DNA of 64,000 nucleotides, from NCBI RefSeq assembly GCF_001466725.1, contig NZ_CP013650.1, forward strand, positions 1,116,001 to 1,180,000, given 5' to 3'. The stretch comes from Lacimicrobium alkaliphilum. Lineage in GTDB: Bacteria > Pseudomonadota > Gammaproteobacteria > Enterobacterales > Alteromonadaceae. Both the position numbers and the translations under genes were made by a program. Shown here piece by piece: positions 1 to 7,935 of the stretch. How positions within the stretch are numbered: the stretch's first letter is position 1; every line of letters begins with the position of its first letter. Below the pieces are notes generated by a model. That model was given only the letters and a program-made list of their open reading frames with translations. It searched no databases and had not been told where the DNA came from.

Positions 1-1
1 G

Positions 2-583
2 AATGAACTGGGTGTATTCGCCATGACCGACAAAGGCTTAAGGGAAGTCAGTAATCCTTCGGCAATTTTCCTCAGCCGTGAAGATGATCCCTCGCCGGGT
101 AGCCTGGTGATGGTAGTCTGGGAAGGAACCCGGCCGTTGCTGGTGGAGATCCAGGCGCTGGTGGATTATTCGCAGATGGCCAATCCAAGGCGACTGGCGG
201 TGGGACTGGAACAAAACCGGCTGGCCATGTTGCTGGCGGTGCTGCATCGTCATGGCAATGTGCAGATGAATGATCAGGATGTGTTTGTGAATGTGGTTGG
301 TGGTGTCAAAGTGGCCGAGACCAGTGCCGATCTGGCGCTGCTGTTGGCGATATTATCCAGTTTCCGTAATCAGGCGTTGCCCAGAGAACTGATTGTGTTT
401 GGTGAAGTGGGCCTGGCCGGGGAAATCAGACCGGTACCTAATGGGGTCGAGCGTTTAAGTGAGGCGGCCAAACATGGCTTTACCCGCGCTATTGTGCCCA
501 GCGCCAATGTACCTAAACAATCAATACCCGGAATGGCTGTGGTGGGTGTAAGGCGGTTGTCTGAAGCGCTGGAAGCGATTTAA
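2..583 (+). CDS. radA: RadA (Sms) DNA repair ATPase, 3' part only
   Basis: RadA is a RecA-like ATPase that drives branch migration of recombination intermediates. Only the last 193 codons are in the window; the reading frame is open to the left edge, so the first in-frame ATG at 23 is internal. The visible part begins at the conserved ELGVFAMTDKGL and continues through REVSNPSAIFLS into the C-terminal Lon-protease-like domain (FVNVVGG, GEVGLAGEIRPV). The N-terminal zinc finger, Walker motifs and KNRFG motif lie outside. The sequence matches the family closely enough for a firm call. The following 150 bases hold only short repeats before a PilZ gene on the other strand. Confidence 0.95.
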   Translation, partial: NELGVFAMTDKGLREVSNPSAIFLSREDDPSPGSLVMVVWEGTRPLLVEIQALVDYSQMANPRRLAVGLEQNRLAMLLAVLHRHGNVQMNDQDVFVNVVGGVKVAETSADLALLLAILSSFRNQALPRELIVFGEVGLAGEIRPVPNGVERLSEAAKHGFTRAIVPSANVPKQSIPGMAVVGVRRLSEALEAI

Positions 584-606
584 ACACTGTCATCAATGGT
601 TGATCG

Positions 607-655
607 CGCAGAGGCGCAAAGCCGCAGGGGATGGGGTTCTGATTTCACCTCTGCG
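607..655. repeat. Degenerate CACAGAG-type hairpin
   Basis: An 8-bp inverted repeat, CGCAGAGG at 607-614 and CCTCTGCG at 648-655, separates radA from the PilZ gene. It is a short variant of the CGCAGAG/CTCTGCG modules that fill several other intergenic spaces in this window, for example near 2100 and 35250. It could form a stem in RNA from either strand, but there is no T-run to make it a clear terminator. Confidence 0.55.
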
Positions 656-682
656 TGAGAGTAATGGGTATCAAGTATCAGG

Positions 683-714
683 CGTAGCCCGGATGCAGCG
701 AAGCGGAATCCGGG
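683..714. repeat. GTAGCCCGGAT dispersed palindromic repeat, copy 1
   Basis: The unit starts CGTAGCCCGGATGCAGCG and ends GGAATCCGGG. CCCGGAT at 688-694 pairs with ATCCGGG at 708-714. A second copy at 7871-7903 has CCCGTAT paired with ATACGGG, so one base pair has changed on both sides. Repeats of this general form are common between genes of gammaproteobacteria; their function is not established. Confidence 0.75.
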
Positions 715-737
715 AAAATCAATGGTTGTGATAATTA

Positions 738-1112
738 TTAATTATCAGAAGGAGAGGCCAGCTTTTCCAGTTCACGCTTAAGCAGGGCATCGTCGCCGAC
801 ATTCAGCTCGATCAGGCGGCGTAGCCTTGAAGCGCTGTCGATATCTAACATATTGATTTTGACGCCCACTTGCCTGTCATCCTGATGTTTGACCTCACCT
901 TCCATCATCAGACTGCTGCCCATGCCGGGCAGGCTCACCACCAGCAGCACAGATTTGCCACTGTCAGTAATAAAGTCTTCAGGGGCCTCCAGCAACACCC
1001 CTTTTAAGGATATATCCAGCAACCGGCATTGCCATTTTTGGGAGCCCTGCCGGGCCTCCACCGGAGCCGAGAATATGATACGGGTAAATTGACGACGGTT
1101 TTCTGTATTCAT
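738..1112 (-). CDS. PilZ domain protein
   Basis: A 124-residue stand-alone PilZ protein, a predicted cytoplasmic cyclic-di-GMP receptor. The two signature elements are visible: the arginine motif RRQFTR at residues 6-11 and DISLKG at 33-38, matching the D/NxSxxG consensus that contacts the ligand. A short charged helical tail follows the barrel. No enzymatic domain is attached, so it probably acts by binding a partner that cannot be named from sequence. It is transcribed alone, towards the radA end. Other possible nucleotide-signalling genes in the window are the EAL/HDOD gene at 47169-48386 and the GGDEF gene at 60100-61677. PilZ identity is firm; ligand binding is inferred from the motifs. 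Confidence 0.9.
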   Translation of the reverse strand: MNTENRRQFTRIIFSAPVEARQGSQKWQCRLLDISLKGVLLEAPEDFITDSGKSVLLVVSLPGMGSSLMMEGEVKHQDDRQVGVKINMLDIDSASRLRRLIELNVGDDALLKRELEKLASPSDN

Positions 1113-1248
1113 GCTTTAAGCATAGCCTTGTTAAGCTGAAAATCATACTTTTTGTATTGGCTAATTGTATGATTTCCAGTTAAAAAATATGTATAACATT
1201 ACCTATACATGGTGACTAATTACTCTGGATCAACCACAGGAGAAACCG

Positions 1249-1653
1249 ATGGCGGCAGAACGGCAACTGGAAAGACTGATCAGTCAGATGCAACCAAGGC
1301 TCGATCCCCGTACTTTTGTGTTTGCCTGCCTGGGACAGGAACAGGCAATGCCGGAGGGACTACAACCACAGATGCTGTTTATGGAAAAGGAAGGGCCAAC
1401 CCTGATTGTTGAGCAACAGCAGGCACTTAAACATGATCTCGGTTATGAGTTTGTCAGCCGTATGATCACACTGAATGTTCATTCAGCGCTGGATGCCGTC
1501 GGTTTTCTGGCCACAATTACTTCCCACCTTGCCGGTTATAATATGGGGGTGAATCCGGTTTCCGGCTTTTACCACGATCATCTGTTTGTACCCGCAGATA
1601 AGGCAGAGCTGGCTATGCAGGCACTGACAGAACTGATTGATCAACAAACGTAG
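1249..1653 (+). CDS. ACT domain-containing protein (ACT_3 / DUF2241 type)
   Basis: A 134-residue protein resembling the small stand-alone ACT proteins of the DUF2241/ACT_3 type. The second half carries the ACT-like core (EFVSRMITLNVHSALDAVG, then AGYNMGVNPVSGFYHDHLFV). ACT domains bind amino acids or similar small ligands; the ligand here is unknown. The ATG at 1249 is chosen because AGGAGA lies about 5 nt upstream, while an upstream start in another frame gives an unrelated low-complexity peptide. The gene stands alone between the PilZ gene and a repeat-filled region. Family membership is likely; a specific role cannot be given. Confidence 0.8.
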   Translation: MAAERQLERLISQMQPRLDPRTFVFACLGQEQAMPEGLQPQMLFMEKEGPTLIVEQQQALKHDLGYEFVSRMITLNVHSALDAVGFLATITSHLAGYNMGVNPVSGFYHDHLFVPADKAELAMQALTELIDQQT

Positions 1654-2210
1654 CGCAGGAAAGCGCGAGTAAAGGATAATTTCACCACAGAGGCACGAAG
1701 AACACAGAGATTTGAATGGTTAAACGCTTTGACCCATTCGTGTTTTTCGTGCCTTTAATGGTTTAAAAGTCTTTGACCACGAAAAACACTAAAGGCACCA
1801 ACAAAAGAAATATTTACCGCTGAGTCGCGGAGGGCGCAGAGGATGAAAGGTTTTATCAACTCCGCGTTCTCTGCGGCTCTGCGGTAGATTTACCATCATT
1901 AAAGGTCACTGGATGCCTGATAACGGCACTCGGGCATGACTGACTGTCGTTCCCGCATGTTGTTGGCGGGAATCCAGCGTCTTTGTTCTTTACCACGAAA
2001 AACACTAAAAGCACGAAAAAACACAGGTACTGTCATCCTGATGGCAATCAGGATCTGTTTAAGCTCAACTGAGTTCTATAGTGATCAGTGCATAAATCTC
2101 ACGCAGAGTCGCAGAGGACGCAGAGGTTTTACCGCCGTTAATACCTCTGTGTTCTCCGTGTCTCTGTGGTGAATAGCTTTTTGTTCATAATTTATAATTC
2201 AGCATTCATC
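1648..2210. repeat. Mosaic of intergenic palindromic modules, cluster 1
   Basis: About 560 bases without a convincing gene, packed with short modules. ACCACAGAGGCACGAAG begins near 1684; TTCGTGTTTTTCGTGCC lies near 1738-1754 and GACCACGAAAAACAC near 1775. CGCGGAGGGCGCAGAG near 1825 pairs with CTCCGCGTTCTCTGCG near 1860. GCAGAGGACGCAGAGG near 2111 pairs loosely with CCTCTGTGTTCTCCGTG near 2144. A GTCGTTCCCGC/GCGGGAATCCAG hairpin is at 1946-1977 and a GTCATCCTGAT hairpin at 2032-2055. The AT-rich tail TTCATAATT...CAGCATTCATCAC is at 2183-2211. The segment 1703-1769 recurs inverted at 7779-7845. The region lies between the ACT gene and the 3' end of maeA. Confidence 0.85.
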
Positions 2211-2211
2211 A

Positions 2212-3900
2212 CTAAATACTCACCCTGCGGTACTGACGATATTGCGGGGTCCAGAAATTGGCTTCTATTTTGCTGTGCAACATTTCATCGGACATTTCCA
2301 GTGCCAGCCCTTGTTCCTGTGCCACCTTACCCACTTCAAAGGCGATTTCTTTGCTCAGTTTAAATAATTCGGTGAGCGGTGGCAGTAATCCGCCCTTGCC
2401 GGTATTGGCCAGTGGTGAGGCCGCCGCCAGCGTCGTACTGGCGGCCATGAGCATCTCTTCGGTGATTAGTCTGGCCTTGGTGGCCACCACGCCCAGGCCG
2501 ATGCCCGGAAAAATATAACTGTTATTACACTGGGTGATCGGATAGGTCTTGCCCTTGTATTTAACCGGCTCGAAGGGACTGCCGGTGGCGATGATCACCT
2601 CACCCTCTGTCCATTCGATAACCTGCTCGGGTCTGGCTTCCACTTGCCGGGAGGGATTACTCAAGGGGAAAATAATTGGCAGTTTACAGTGCTGTTTCAT
2701 GGTTCTGATCACCTGTTCGGTAAACAGTCCGGCCTGACCGGAAACGCCAATCAATACATCGGGATTGGCGCAGTGGATCACATCCAGCAGGGAAGGATAG
2801 TCACCGCTGAAACTCCACTCACTGATATTGTCCTGTTGCTGGCACAGTGCCTGCTGGAAATCCCGCAATCCTTGCATGCCATCGGTGAGCAGCCCATACC
2901 TGTCGACCATATAAACCTGCCCTCTGGCCTGTTTTTCATCCAGACCTTCGGCACACATTTGTTGTACCACTTGTTCGGCGATACCGCAGCCGGCCGAGCC
3001 CGCTCCCACAAATACCACCTTTTGTTCAGATAATTTTGCCCCTTTGGTGCGACAGGCAGCCAGCAGCGTACCCACGGTTACTGCCGCAGTACCCTGAATA
3101 TCATCATTAAAACAACGTACCTGATGGCGATAGCGATTCAGCAGTGGGGTGGCATTTTGCTGGGCAAAATCTTCAAATTGGATCATGGCATCGGGCCAGC
3201 GCCGCTGTACCGCGCGGATAAATTCTTCCACAAAGGCATCGTATTCCTGCTGGCCGATACGCTTGTGGCGGGCCCCCATGTACATGGGATCATTCAGCAG
3301 TTTCTCATTATTGGTTCCCACATCCAGCATGACCGGCAGGGTATAGGCCGGGCTGATGCCGCCGCAGGCGGTGTAAAGTGACAGTTTGCCGATGGGGATG
3401 CCCATTCCGCCAATGCCCTGATCGCCCAGACCCAGGATGCGCTCGCCGTCGGTGACCACGATAACCTTAACCTTTCCTTTGGTGGCGTTATGCAGGATAT
3501 CGTCTATATGTTCGCGCTCGGCATAGGAGATAAACAGCCCCCGGGAGCTGCGATAGATATCGGAAAACTGCTCACAGGCGTCACCAACTGTAGGGGTGTA
3601 GATGATCGGCATCATCTCTTCGAGATGTTCCTGTATCAGACGGTGAAACAGAGTTTCGTTATTGTCCTGAATGGCACGCAGGTAGATATGCTTGTTAATC
3701 GGCGTATCAAAGCTTGAATATTGCATATAGGCCCGGCTCACCTGTTCCTCGATACTTTCGTAACGGGGCGGTAACAGGCCATTAAGGTTAAAGGCCTTGC
3801 GCTCTTCTGCACTGAAGGCGCTGCCCTTGTTAAGCAGAGGGGTTTCCAGCAATGAAGGGCCGGCATGGGGGATATACAAAGGGCGTTTTTTGGTTGTCAT
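2212..3900 (-). CDS. maeA: NAD-dependent malic enzyme
   Basis: Oxidatively decarboxylates malate to pyruvate with NAD, a cytoplasmic link between the TCA cycle and pyruvate. The 562-residue length fits the bacterial SfcA/MaeA type (about 565) and lacks the phosphotransacetylase tail of the longer MaeB type. Visible features are the catalytic tyrosine in [14 protein letters not shown] (Y101), the catalytic lysine in [17 protein letters not shown] (K172), metal-binding residues in FEDFAQQNA and [12 protein letters not shown], and the dinucleotide fold [17 protein letters not shown]. It is transcribed alone, and its 3' end abuts repeat cluster 1, whose hairpins may help end transcription. The 178 bases upstream separate it from the divergent sigma-factor operon. 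Confidence 0.96.
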   Translation of the reverse strand: MTTKKRPLYIPHAGPSLLETPLLNKGSAFSAEERKAFNLNGLLPPRYESIEEQVSRAYMQYSSFDTPINKHIYLRAIQDNNETLFHRLIQEHLEEMMPIIYTPTVGDACEQFSDIYRSSRGLFISYAEREHIDDILHNATKGKVKVIVVTDGERILGLGDQGIGGMGIPIGKLSLYTACGGISPAYTLPVMLDVGTNNEKLLNDPMYMGARHKRIGQQEYDAFVEEFIRAVQRRWPDAMIQFEDFAQQNATPLLNRYRHQVRCFNDDIQGTAAVTVGTLLAACRTKGAKLSEQKVVFVGAGSAGCGIAEQVVQQMCAEGLDEKQARGQVYMVDRYGLLTDGMQGLRDFQQALCQQQDNISEWSFSGDYPSLLDVIHCANPDVLIGVSGQAGLFTEQVIRTMKQHCKLPIIFPLSNPSRQVEARPEQVIEWTEGEVIIATGSPFEPVKYKGKTYPITQCNNSYIFPGIGLGVVATKARLITEEMLMAASTTLAAASPLANTGKGGLLPPLTELFKLSKEIAFEVGKVAQEQGLALEMSDEMLHSKIEANFWTPQYRQYRRVSI

Positions 3901-4078
3901 TGCGTCAAGCCTTTGGATTCAGGAAACTATGGGCGCCGATCATCCCTGAATAACAGGCCGATTTCCAGCGTAAGGACATCGGATCACCACAAAAGCGAAT
4001 GTTTTTTGTTTCAGCCTTTAAACCTTAGTGTAATAGTCAGCGACTAACTCAGTACATAAACAACAGGAATCACATTCA

Positions 4079-4642
4079 TTGCAAGCAGATGGACAGCTGA
4101 TAGAGGCCAGTGAACAGTTTATCGATAAGGCCGAGCGGGCGCTTATCGAAGCGGTCAGGGCCGGTGACAAGCAGGCTTATCGCAAGCTATATGAAAAGCA
4201 CCTGGGGCGCGTCTATGCGTTGTGCCTGCGCCTGAGTGGAGACCGCTCTGTGGCTGAAGAAGCTACCCAGGAGGTGTTTATTCAGTTGTGGCGCAAAATC
4301 GACAATTATGGCGGTCAGAGTCGTTTCAGCACCTGGCTGCATGGGGTAACGTCTAATGTGTGTATTTCTTATATGCGCAAGCAGAAGAGCTGGCTGCAAC
4401 GGTTGTTCTCTCAGGACCAGGATGAACTGGAAGCGCTGCATGCAGAGCCTGAGAGCAACTGGGATCTGGATGACTATATCCAGCGCTTGCCACACAGAGC
4501 CAGGCAGGTCTTTGTACTGCATGCCATTGAGGGGTACCGGCATGAAGAGATTGCCGGAATGTTGAATATGGCGGTGGGTTCGAGTAAGGCCCAGTTGCAT
4601 CGTGCTAAACAATTGCTCAAGGAGTGGATGGATAATGCCTGA
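4079..4642 (+). CDS. ECF-type RNA polymerase sigma factor
   Basis: A 187-residue sigma-70 family factor with only regions 2 and 4, as in ECF sigma factors. Region 2 spans roughly residues 38-105 (RKLYEKHLGRVYALCLRLSG, EEATQEVFIQLWR, FSTWLHGVTSNVCISYMRK). Region 4 is about 128-180 (LPHRARQVFVLHAIEGYRHEEIA, then the helix-turn-helix GSSKAQLHRAKQLL). The start is TTG at 4079 with AGGAA about 11 nt upstream; no ATG or GTG occurs between the in-frame stop at 4034 and this codon. It overlaps the next gene by 8 nt and heads a three-gene operon with a membrane protein and a DUF4097 protein. Its target promoters are unknown; an envelope-stress role is inferred from the partners. Confidence 0.92.
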   Translation: MQADGQLIEASEQFIDKAERALIEAVRAGDKQAYRKLYEKHLGRVYALCLRLSGDRSVAEEATQEVFIQLWRKIDNYGGQSRFSTWLHGVTSNVCISYMRKQKSWLQRLFSQDQDELEALHAEPESNWDLDDYIQRLPHRARQVFVLHAIEGYRHEEIAGMLNMAVGSSKAQLHRAKQLLKEWMDNA

Positions 4643-5117
4643 CCATGATTTTGAACAGAATTTGCAACAGCGACTCAGTCGTTTGCCTGAAGAACGCCAG
4701 CCTGATCGGGATCTGTGGCCCGGCATCGAACATGCGCTGAATGCTCGTCAGAATACACCGCCAGGCTGGCGCAAGGTATCCGCTCTGGCAGCTTCTGTAA
4801 TGCTGGTGGGGTTGCTGGGGTGGCTGTCACTCAGTCAATGGCAGGCCGGTGATCAGCAGCAACAACTGGCGACACTGCTGAGTGAACAGCACCAGCAACA
4901 AAAAGATTATCTGCTGGCGGCCTATGCCGATCAGCCTGCGCTGACGGATAACTGGCAACAACAGCTGGAAGAACTGGATGAGGCTGCCAGCGCCATAAAA
5001 CTTGCCCTGGAACAGGATCCACAGAATATGGCGCTGTTGAAAATGCTCAAGCAGGTTCATCAGCAGCAGATCGATTTAATTGAACGGGTGCATGCACCTA
5101 AGTATCAACAGATTTAA
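4635..5117 (+). CDS. Putative anti-sigma factor, single-pass membrane protein
   Basis: A 160-residue protein that I cannot assign to a named family. The acidic, polar N-terminal segment (about 45 residues) is followed by one predicted membrane helix, ALAASVMLVGLLGWLSL, around residues 50-66, and then a glutamine-rich, probably helical region to the end. That cytoplasmic head, single helix and periplasmic tail fit an anti-sigma factor. The ATG at 4635 overlaps the sigma-factor stop (ATGCCTGA), implying translational coupling, the usual arrangement for a sigma/anti-sigma pair. No zinc-binding HxxxCxxC motif is present, so if it is an anti-sigma factor it is not of the ZAS type. The role is inferred from topology and position. 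Confidence 0.7.
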   Translation: MPDHDFEQNLQQRLSRLPEERQPDRDLWPGIEHALNARQNTPPGWRKVSALAASVMLVGLLGWLSLSQWQAGDQQQQLATLLSEQHQQQKDYLLAAYADQPALTDNWQQQLEELDEAASAIKLALEQDPQNMALLKMLKQVHQQQIDLIERVHAPKYQQI

Positions 5118-5129
5118 CGGGGAAAGACC

Positions 5130-6089
5130 ATGAAAAATATTCTGTTACTGAGTTTCTTGCTGCTGTTTACAGCAGGGCTTAATGCCGCAGAATCGGTAGA
5201 TAAAACACTGCCGGCAGACATGAATGGGCGGGTCAGCATTGAGCACCATTCCGGTAAGGCGGTGATCCGAACCTGGGACAAACCACAGGTGAAGGTGACC
5301 GGTACTCTGGATAGTCGCGCCAAGGGTTTTATTTTCGAGACCAGAGGCAATGAGATCCGCATTGAAGTAGAAATGCCACGCAATTATCAAAACGGCAGTA
5401 ACTGGCTGAACTGGGACAAAGAGGAGGACAATCTGGAAATTTTCCTGCCCGCTGACAGCTTTGTTGAGTATGAGAATATTAATGCAGAATTGGATGCTAA
5501 AGACATTCGTGGCGGGGTTGACCTGAGCTCTGTCAATGGAGATATCCGGGTAACAGATCTTCAGGGCAGGATTCGTATCAGTACGGTCAATGGCGATATC
5601 CGCAGTCAGGATCTGAACGGGAATATCAATCTGAATACGGTCAATGGCGATATCAAGGACAGAGACTCCCGCGGTGAAGAAATTGTTTACGAATCAGTTA
5701 ATGGTGATATCCGCGCTGACACTCAGATACCCAGAGTGAAGCTGGAAACGGTTAATGCCGACAGCGAACTCAAAATGGGGCGGGTAGAACAGTTAAAAGC
5801 CAGTAATGTAAATGGTGACACCAGTGTCAGGCTGGAGCTGGCAGAGGGCGGAGAGGTTAAAGCCAGCAGTGTCAGCGGCCGTCTGGAACTGCGCTTCCAG
5901 AAAGAGGTGTCGGCTCGCTTCGATATAGAAGGCCATGCAGGCGGTGATTTACGCAATAAACTCACCGATGACAAGCAGGGTAAAGCCAAGTACGGGCCTT
6001 CACGCTGGCTTAAATTCAGCACCAAAGAGGGTAGCGGCCGGGTAAATGTCTCTACCGTCAGTGGTACTGTGGTGCTGAGTAGTTACTGA
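5130..6089 (+). CDS. Exported DUF4097 beta-repeat protein
   Basis: A 319-residue protein with a signal peptide (MKNILLLSFLLLFTAGLNA, cleavage near 19-20). The rest is a DUF4097-type beta-solenoid built on the phrase VNGDI. Copies start at residues 135, 153, 171 and 190, with weaker versions at 208 (VNAD), 227 (VNGDT), 248 (VSGR) and near 311 (VSGT). Spacing is 18-21 residues, about one turn of a right-handed solenoid. It follows the putative anti-sigma gene by 12 nt and probably shares its transcript. A periplasmic or surface location is predicted; the function is unknown. DUF4097 proteins are often found beside sigma/anti-sigma or envelope-stress genes, so it may be a target or sensor of this system. 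Confidence 0.85.
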   Translation: MKNILLLSFLLLFTAGLNAAESVDKTLPADMNGRVSIEHHSGKAVIRTWDKPQVKVTGTLDSRAKGFIFETRGNEIRIEVEMPRNYQNGSNWLNWDKEEDNLEIFLPADSFVEYENINAELDAKDIRGGVDLSSVNGDIRVTDLQGRIRISTVNGDIRSQDLNGNINLNTVNGDIKDRDSRGEEIVYESVNGDIRADTQIPRVKLETVNADSELKMGRVEQLKASNVNGDTSVRLELAEGGEVKASSVSGRLELRFQKEVSARFDIEGHAGGDLRNKLTDDKQGKAKYGPSRWLKFSTKEGSGRVNVSTVSGTVVLSSY

Positions 6090-6102
6090 GCAACTCTGTT
6101 AG

Positions 6103-6122
6103 CAGGCAGCTTCGGCTGCCTG
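6103..6122 (+). terminator. UUCG-loop hairpin after the sigma operon
   Basis: An 8-bp stem, CAGGCAGC paired with GCTGCCTG, encloses a TTCG tetraloop 14 nt after the DUF4097 stop codon. A T-run (CCCTTTTTTG) follows only about 13 nt later, so termination is likely but the geometry is not ideal. Confidence 0.55.
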
Positions 6123-6225
6123 ATGCCGTGTTGCCCTTTTTTGAATCAATCTGTTCGGTTTTATGCTTTATACTAAGTGCCGATTCACGCATAATATCCT
6201 TCGGTGTTTATCAGGAATTTAATCA

Positions 6226-7617
6226 GTGAAAGTGGTCTCTCACAAAGAGCGTGACAGTAAGGTCGAAAAGCTCAAGATCCCTCCCCACTCTATGGAGGCC
6301 GAGCAATCGGTAATCGGCAGCATGCTGATTGCGCCGGATTGCTGGGACAGAGTAGCGGAGATCCTGCTCGAGAAAGACTTTTATAACCGCGCTCACCAGA
6401 CCATTTTCAAAGCCATTCTTAAACTGTTGTCTGACAGCCAGCCGGTGGATCTGATCACTGTTTCCGATCTGCTAGAGCAGCAGGATGAGCTGGAAACTGC
6501 AGGCGGCTTTGCTTATCTGGGCGAGCTGGCCAAGAATACCCCCAGTGCTGCCAATGTGGTGGCCTATGCAAAAATCATTAAAGAGCGTGCCATACTGCGC
6601 GAACTGATTGGCGTGGCCCATGAAATAGCCGAGTCGGGTTATAACCCGGAAGGCCGTACCAGTGGTGATGTGCTGGATATGGCCGAAAGCCGGGTGTTCG
6701 AAATTGCCGAGCAGCGCTCAGGCAACAGCGAAGGGCCACAGGATATCGAAACGGTGATGACCCATACCGTTGATCGGCTCGAAGCGCTGCTTAAATCCGG
6801 TAAGGAAGTCACCGGGGTATCAACAGGTTTTAAAGATCTGGATAAAAAAACCAGTGGCCTGCAACCATCGGATTTGATTATTGTGGCGGCCCGTCCCTCT
6901 ATGGGTAAGACCACCTTTGCCATGAACCTGTGTGAAAACGCCATGCTGCTGGAAGAAAAGCCGGTACTGGTATTCAGCCTGGAGATGCCTGCAGAACAGC
7001 TGATGATGCGTATTCTGGCCTCCTTAAGCCGGGTCGATCAGACCAAAATCCGTACCGCACAGCTGGATGATGAAGACTGGGCTCGGATCTCTAACACCAT
7101 GGCCATGCTTAAGGAAAAAGATAATCTGTTTATCGATGATGCCTCCGGCCTGACGCCCATGGAAGTGCGCACCCGTGCACGCAAACTGGCTCGCGAACGT
7201 GGCGGTATTTCCATGATCATGGTCGATTATCTGCAACTGATGCAGGTGCCCGGTTTAAGTGAAAACCGTACCCTGGAAATCGCCGAGATATCCCGCTCGT
7301 TGAAATCTCTGGCTAAAGAGCTGAATGTGCCGGTGGTGGCGCTGTCGCAGCTTAACCGGAGTCTGGAGCAGCGTGCTGACAAAAGGCCGGTAAACTCGGA
7401 TCTGCGGGAATCGGGCTCTATTGAGCAGGATGCCGATTTGATCATGTTTATCTATCGGGACGAGGTGTATCACGAAAACAGCCAGGAAAAGGGCATCGCC
7501 GAGATCATTATCGGCAAGCAGCGTAACGGCCCTATTGGCACAGCGAGGCTGACCTTCCAGGGCCATTTCTCGCGTTTTGATAATTACGCCGGCCCGGCCA
7601 TCGCCGACGAATACTAA
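6226..7617 (+). CDS. dnaB: Replicative DNA helicase DnaB
   Basis: The hexameric 5'-3' helicase at the replication fork, which also binds DnaG primase. At 463 residues it has the usual length. The N-terminal primase-interacting domain starts at PPHSMEAEQSVIGSML (about 19-34). The RecA-like motor has Walker A in ARPSMGKTT (K228), a Walker B region ISMIMVDYLQLM near 325-335 and the arginine-finger region toward the C-terminus. No intein interrupts it. The start is GTG at 6226 with AGGAA about 9 nt upstream; another GTG at 6232 is possible. In many relatives dnaB follows rplI and precedes alr; here neither neighbour is present, so the gene has been relocated. Confidence 0.97.
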   Translation: MKVVSHKERDSKVEKLKIPPHSMEAEQSVIGSMLIAPDCWDRVAEILLEKDFYNRAHQTIFKAILKLLSDSQPVDLITVSDLLEQQDELETAGGFAYLGELAKNTPSAANVVAYAKIIKERAILRELIGVAHEIAESGYNPEGRTSGDVLDMAESRVFEIAEQRSGNSEGPQDIETVMTHTVDRLEALLKSGKEVTGVSTGFKDLDKKTSGLQPSDLIIVAARPSMGKTTFAMNLCENAMLLEEKPVLVFSLEMPAEQLMMRILASLSRVDQTKIRTAQLDDEDWARISNTMAMLKEKDNLFIDDASGLTPMEVRTRARKLARERGGISMIMVDYLQLMQVPGLSENRTLEIAEISRSLKSLAKELNVPVVALSQLNRSLEQRADKRPVNSDLRESGSIEQDADLIMFIYRDEVYHENSQEKGIAEIIIGKQRNGPIGTARLTFQGHFSRFDNYAGPAIADEY

Positions 7618-7870
7618 AAAACAAACCACAAAAAGCCTATTCACCACAGAGACACGGAGGGCACAGAGAAGTAAAAGGGGCTAAACCACTAAATATCCCT
7701 GTATTTCTCTGCGCCTTTGCGCCTCTGCGAGAGGCTATTTTTAAGTTCGTGAGTTTAGTGTTTTTAGTGGTTTAAAAGCTTTTGACCACGAAAGGCACGA
7801 AAAACACGAAAGGGGTCAAAGCGTTTAACCATTCAAATCTCTGTGTTCTCTGTGTTCTCTGTGCCTTAGT
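7618..7870. repeat. Mosaic of intergenic palindromic modules, cluster 2
   Basis: The space between dnaB and smrB is filled with modules of the cluster 1 type. CACCACAGAGACACGGAG near 7641 is followed by CTCTGCGCCTTTGCGCCTCTGCG near 7705. GACCACGAAAGGCACG begins near 7784, and CTCTGTGTTCTCTGTG occurs twice near 7840-7863. The 67-bp stretch 7779-7845 is an inverted near copy of 1703-1769, including the phrase GGTTAAACGCTTTGACC. No coding sequence is supported here. Confidence 0.85.
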
Positions 7871-7903
7871 CGTAGCCCGTATAAAGCGGAGCGGAATACG
7901 GGG
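7871..7903. repeat. GTAGCCCGGAT dispersed palindromic repeat, copy 2
   Basis: The unit begins CGTAGCCCGTATAAAGCGG and ends GGAATACGGGG. CCCGTAT pairs with ATACGGG. Relative to copy 1 at 683-714 one base pair is swapped on both strands, which preserves the stem. It sits 32 bp from the 3' end of smrB and could act as part of its 3' untranslated region. Confidence 0.75.
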
Positions 7904-7935
7904 TCGCTGAAGACTGAAATCTGATAACTGTTACC

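Noticed and set aside
1936..2172. 78-codon reading frame in repeat cluster 1
   Set aside because: It lies across several repeat modules and encodes low-quality sequence such as RRGRRGF from CGCAGAGG units.
4187..4726. 179-codon reading frame opposite the sigma factor
   Set aside because: It is a shadow of two coding genes on the other strand with no ribosome binding site or known motif.
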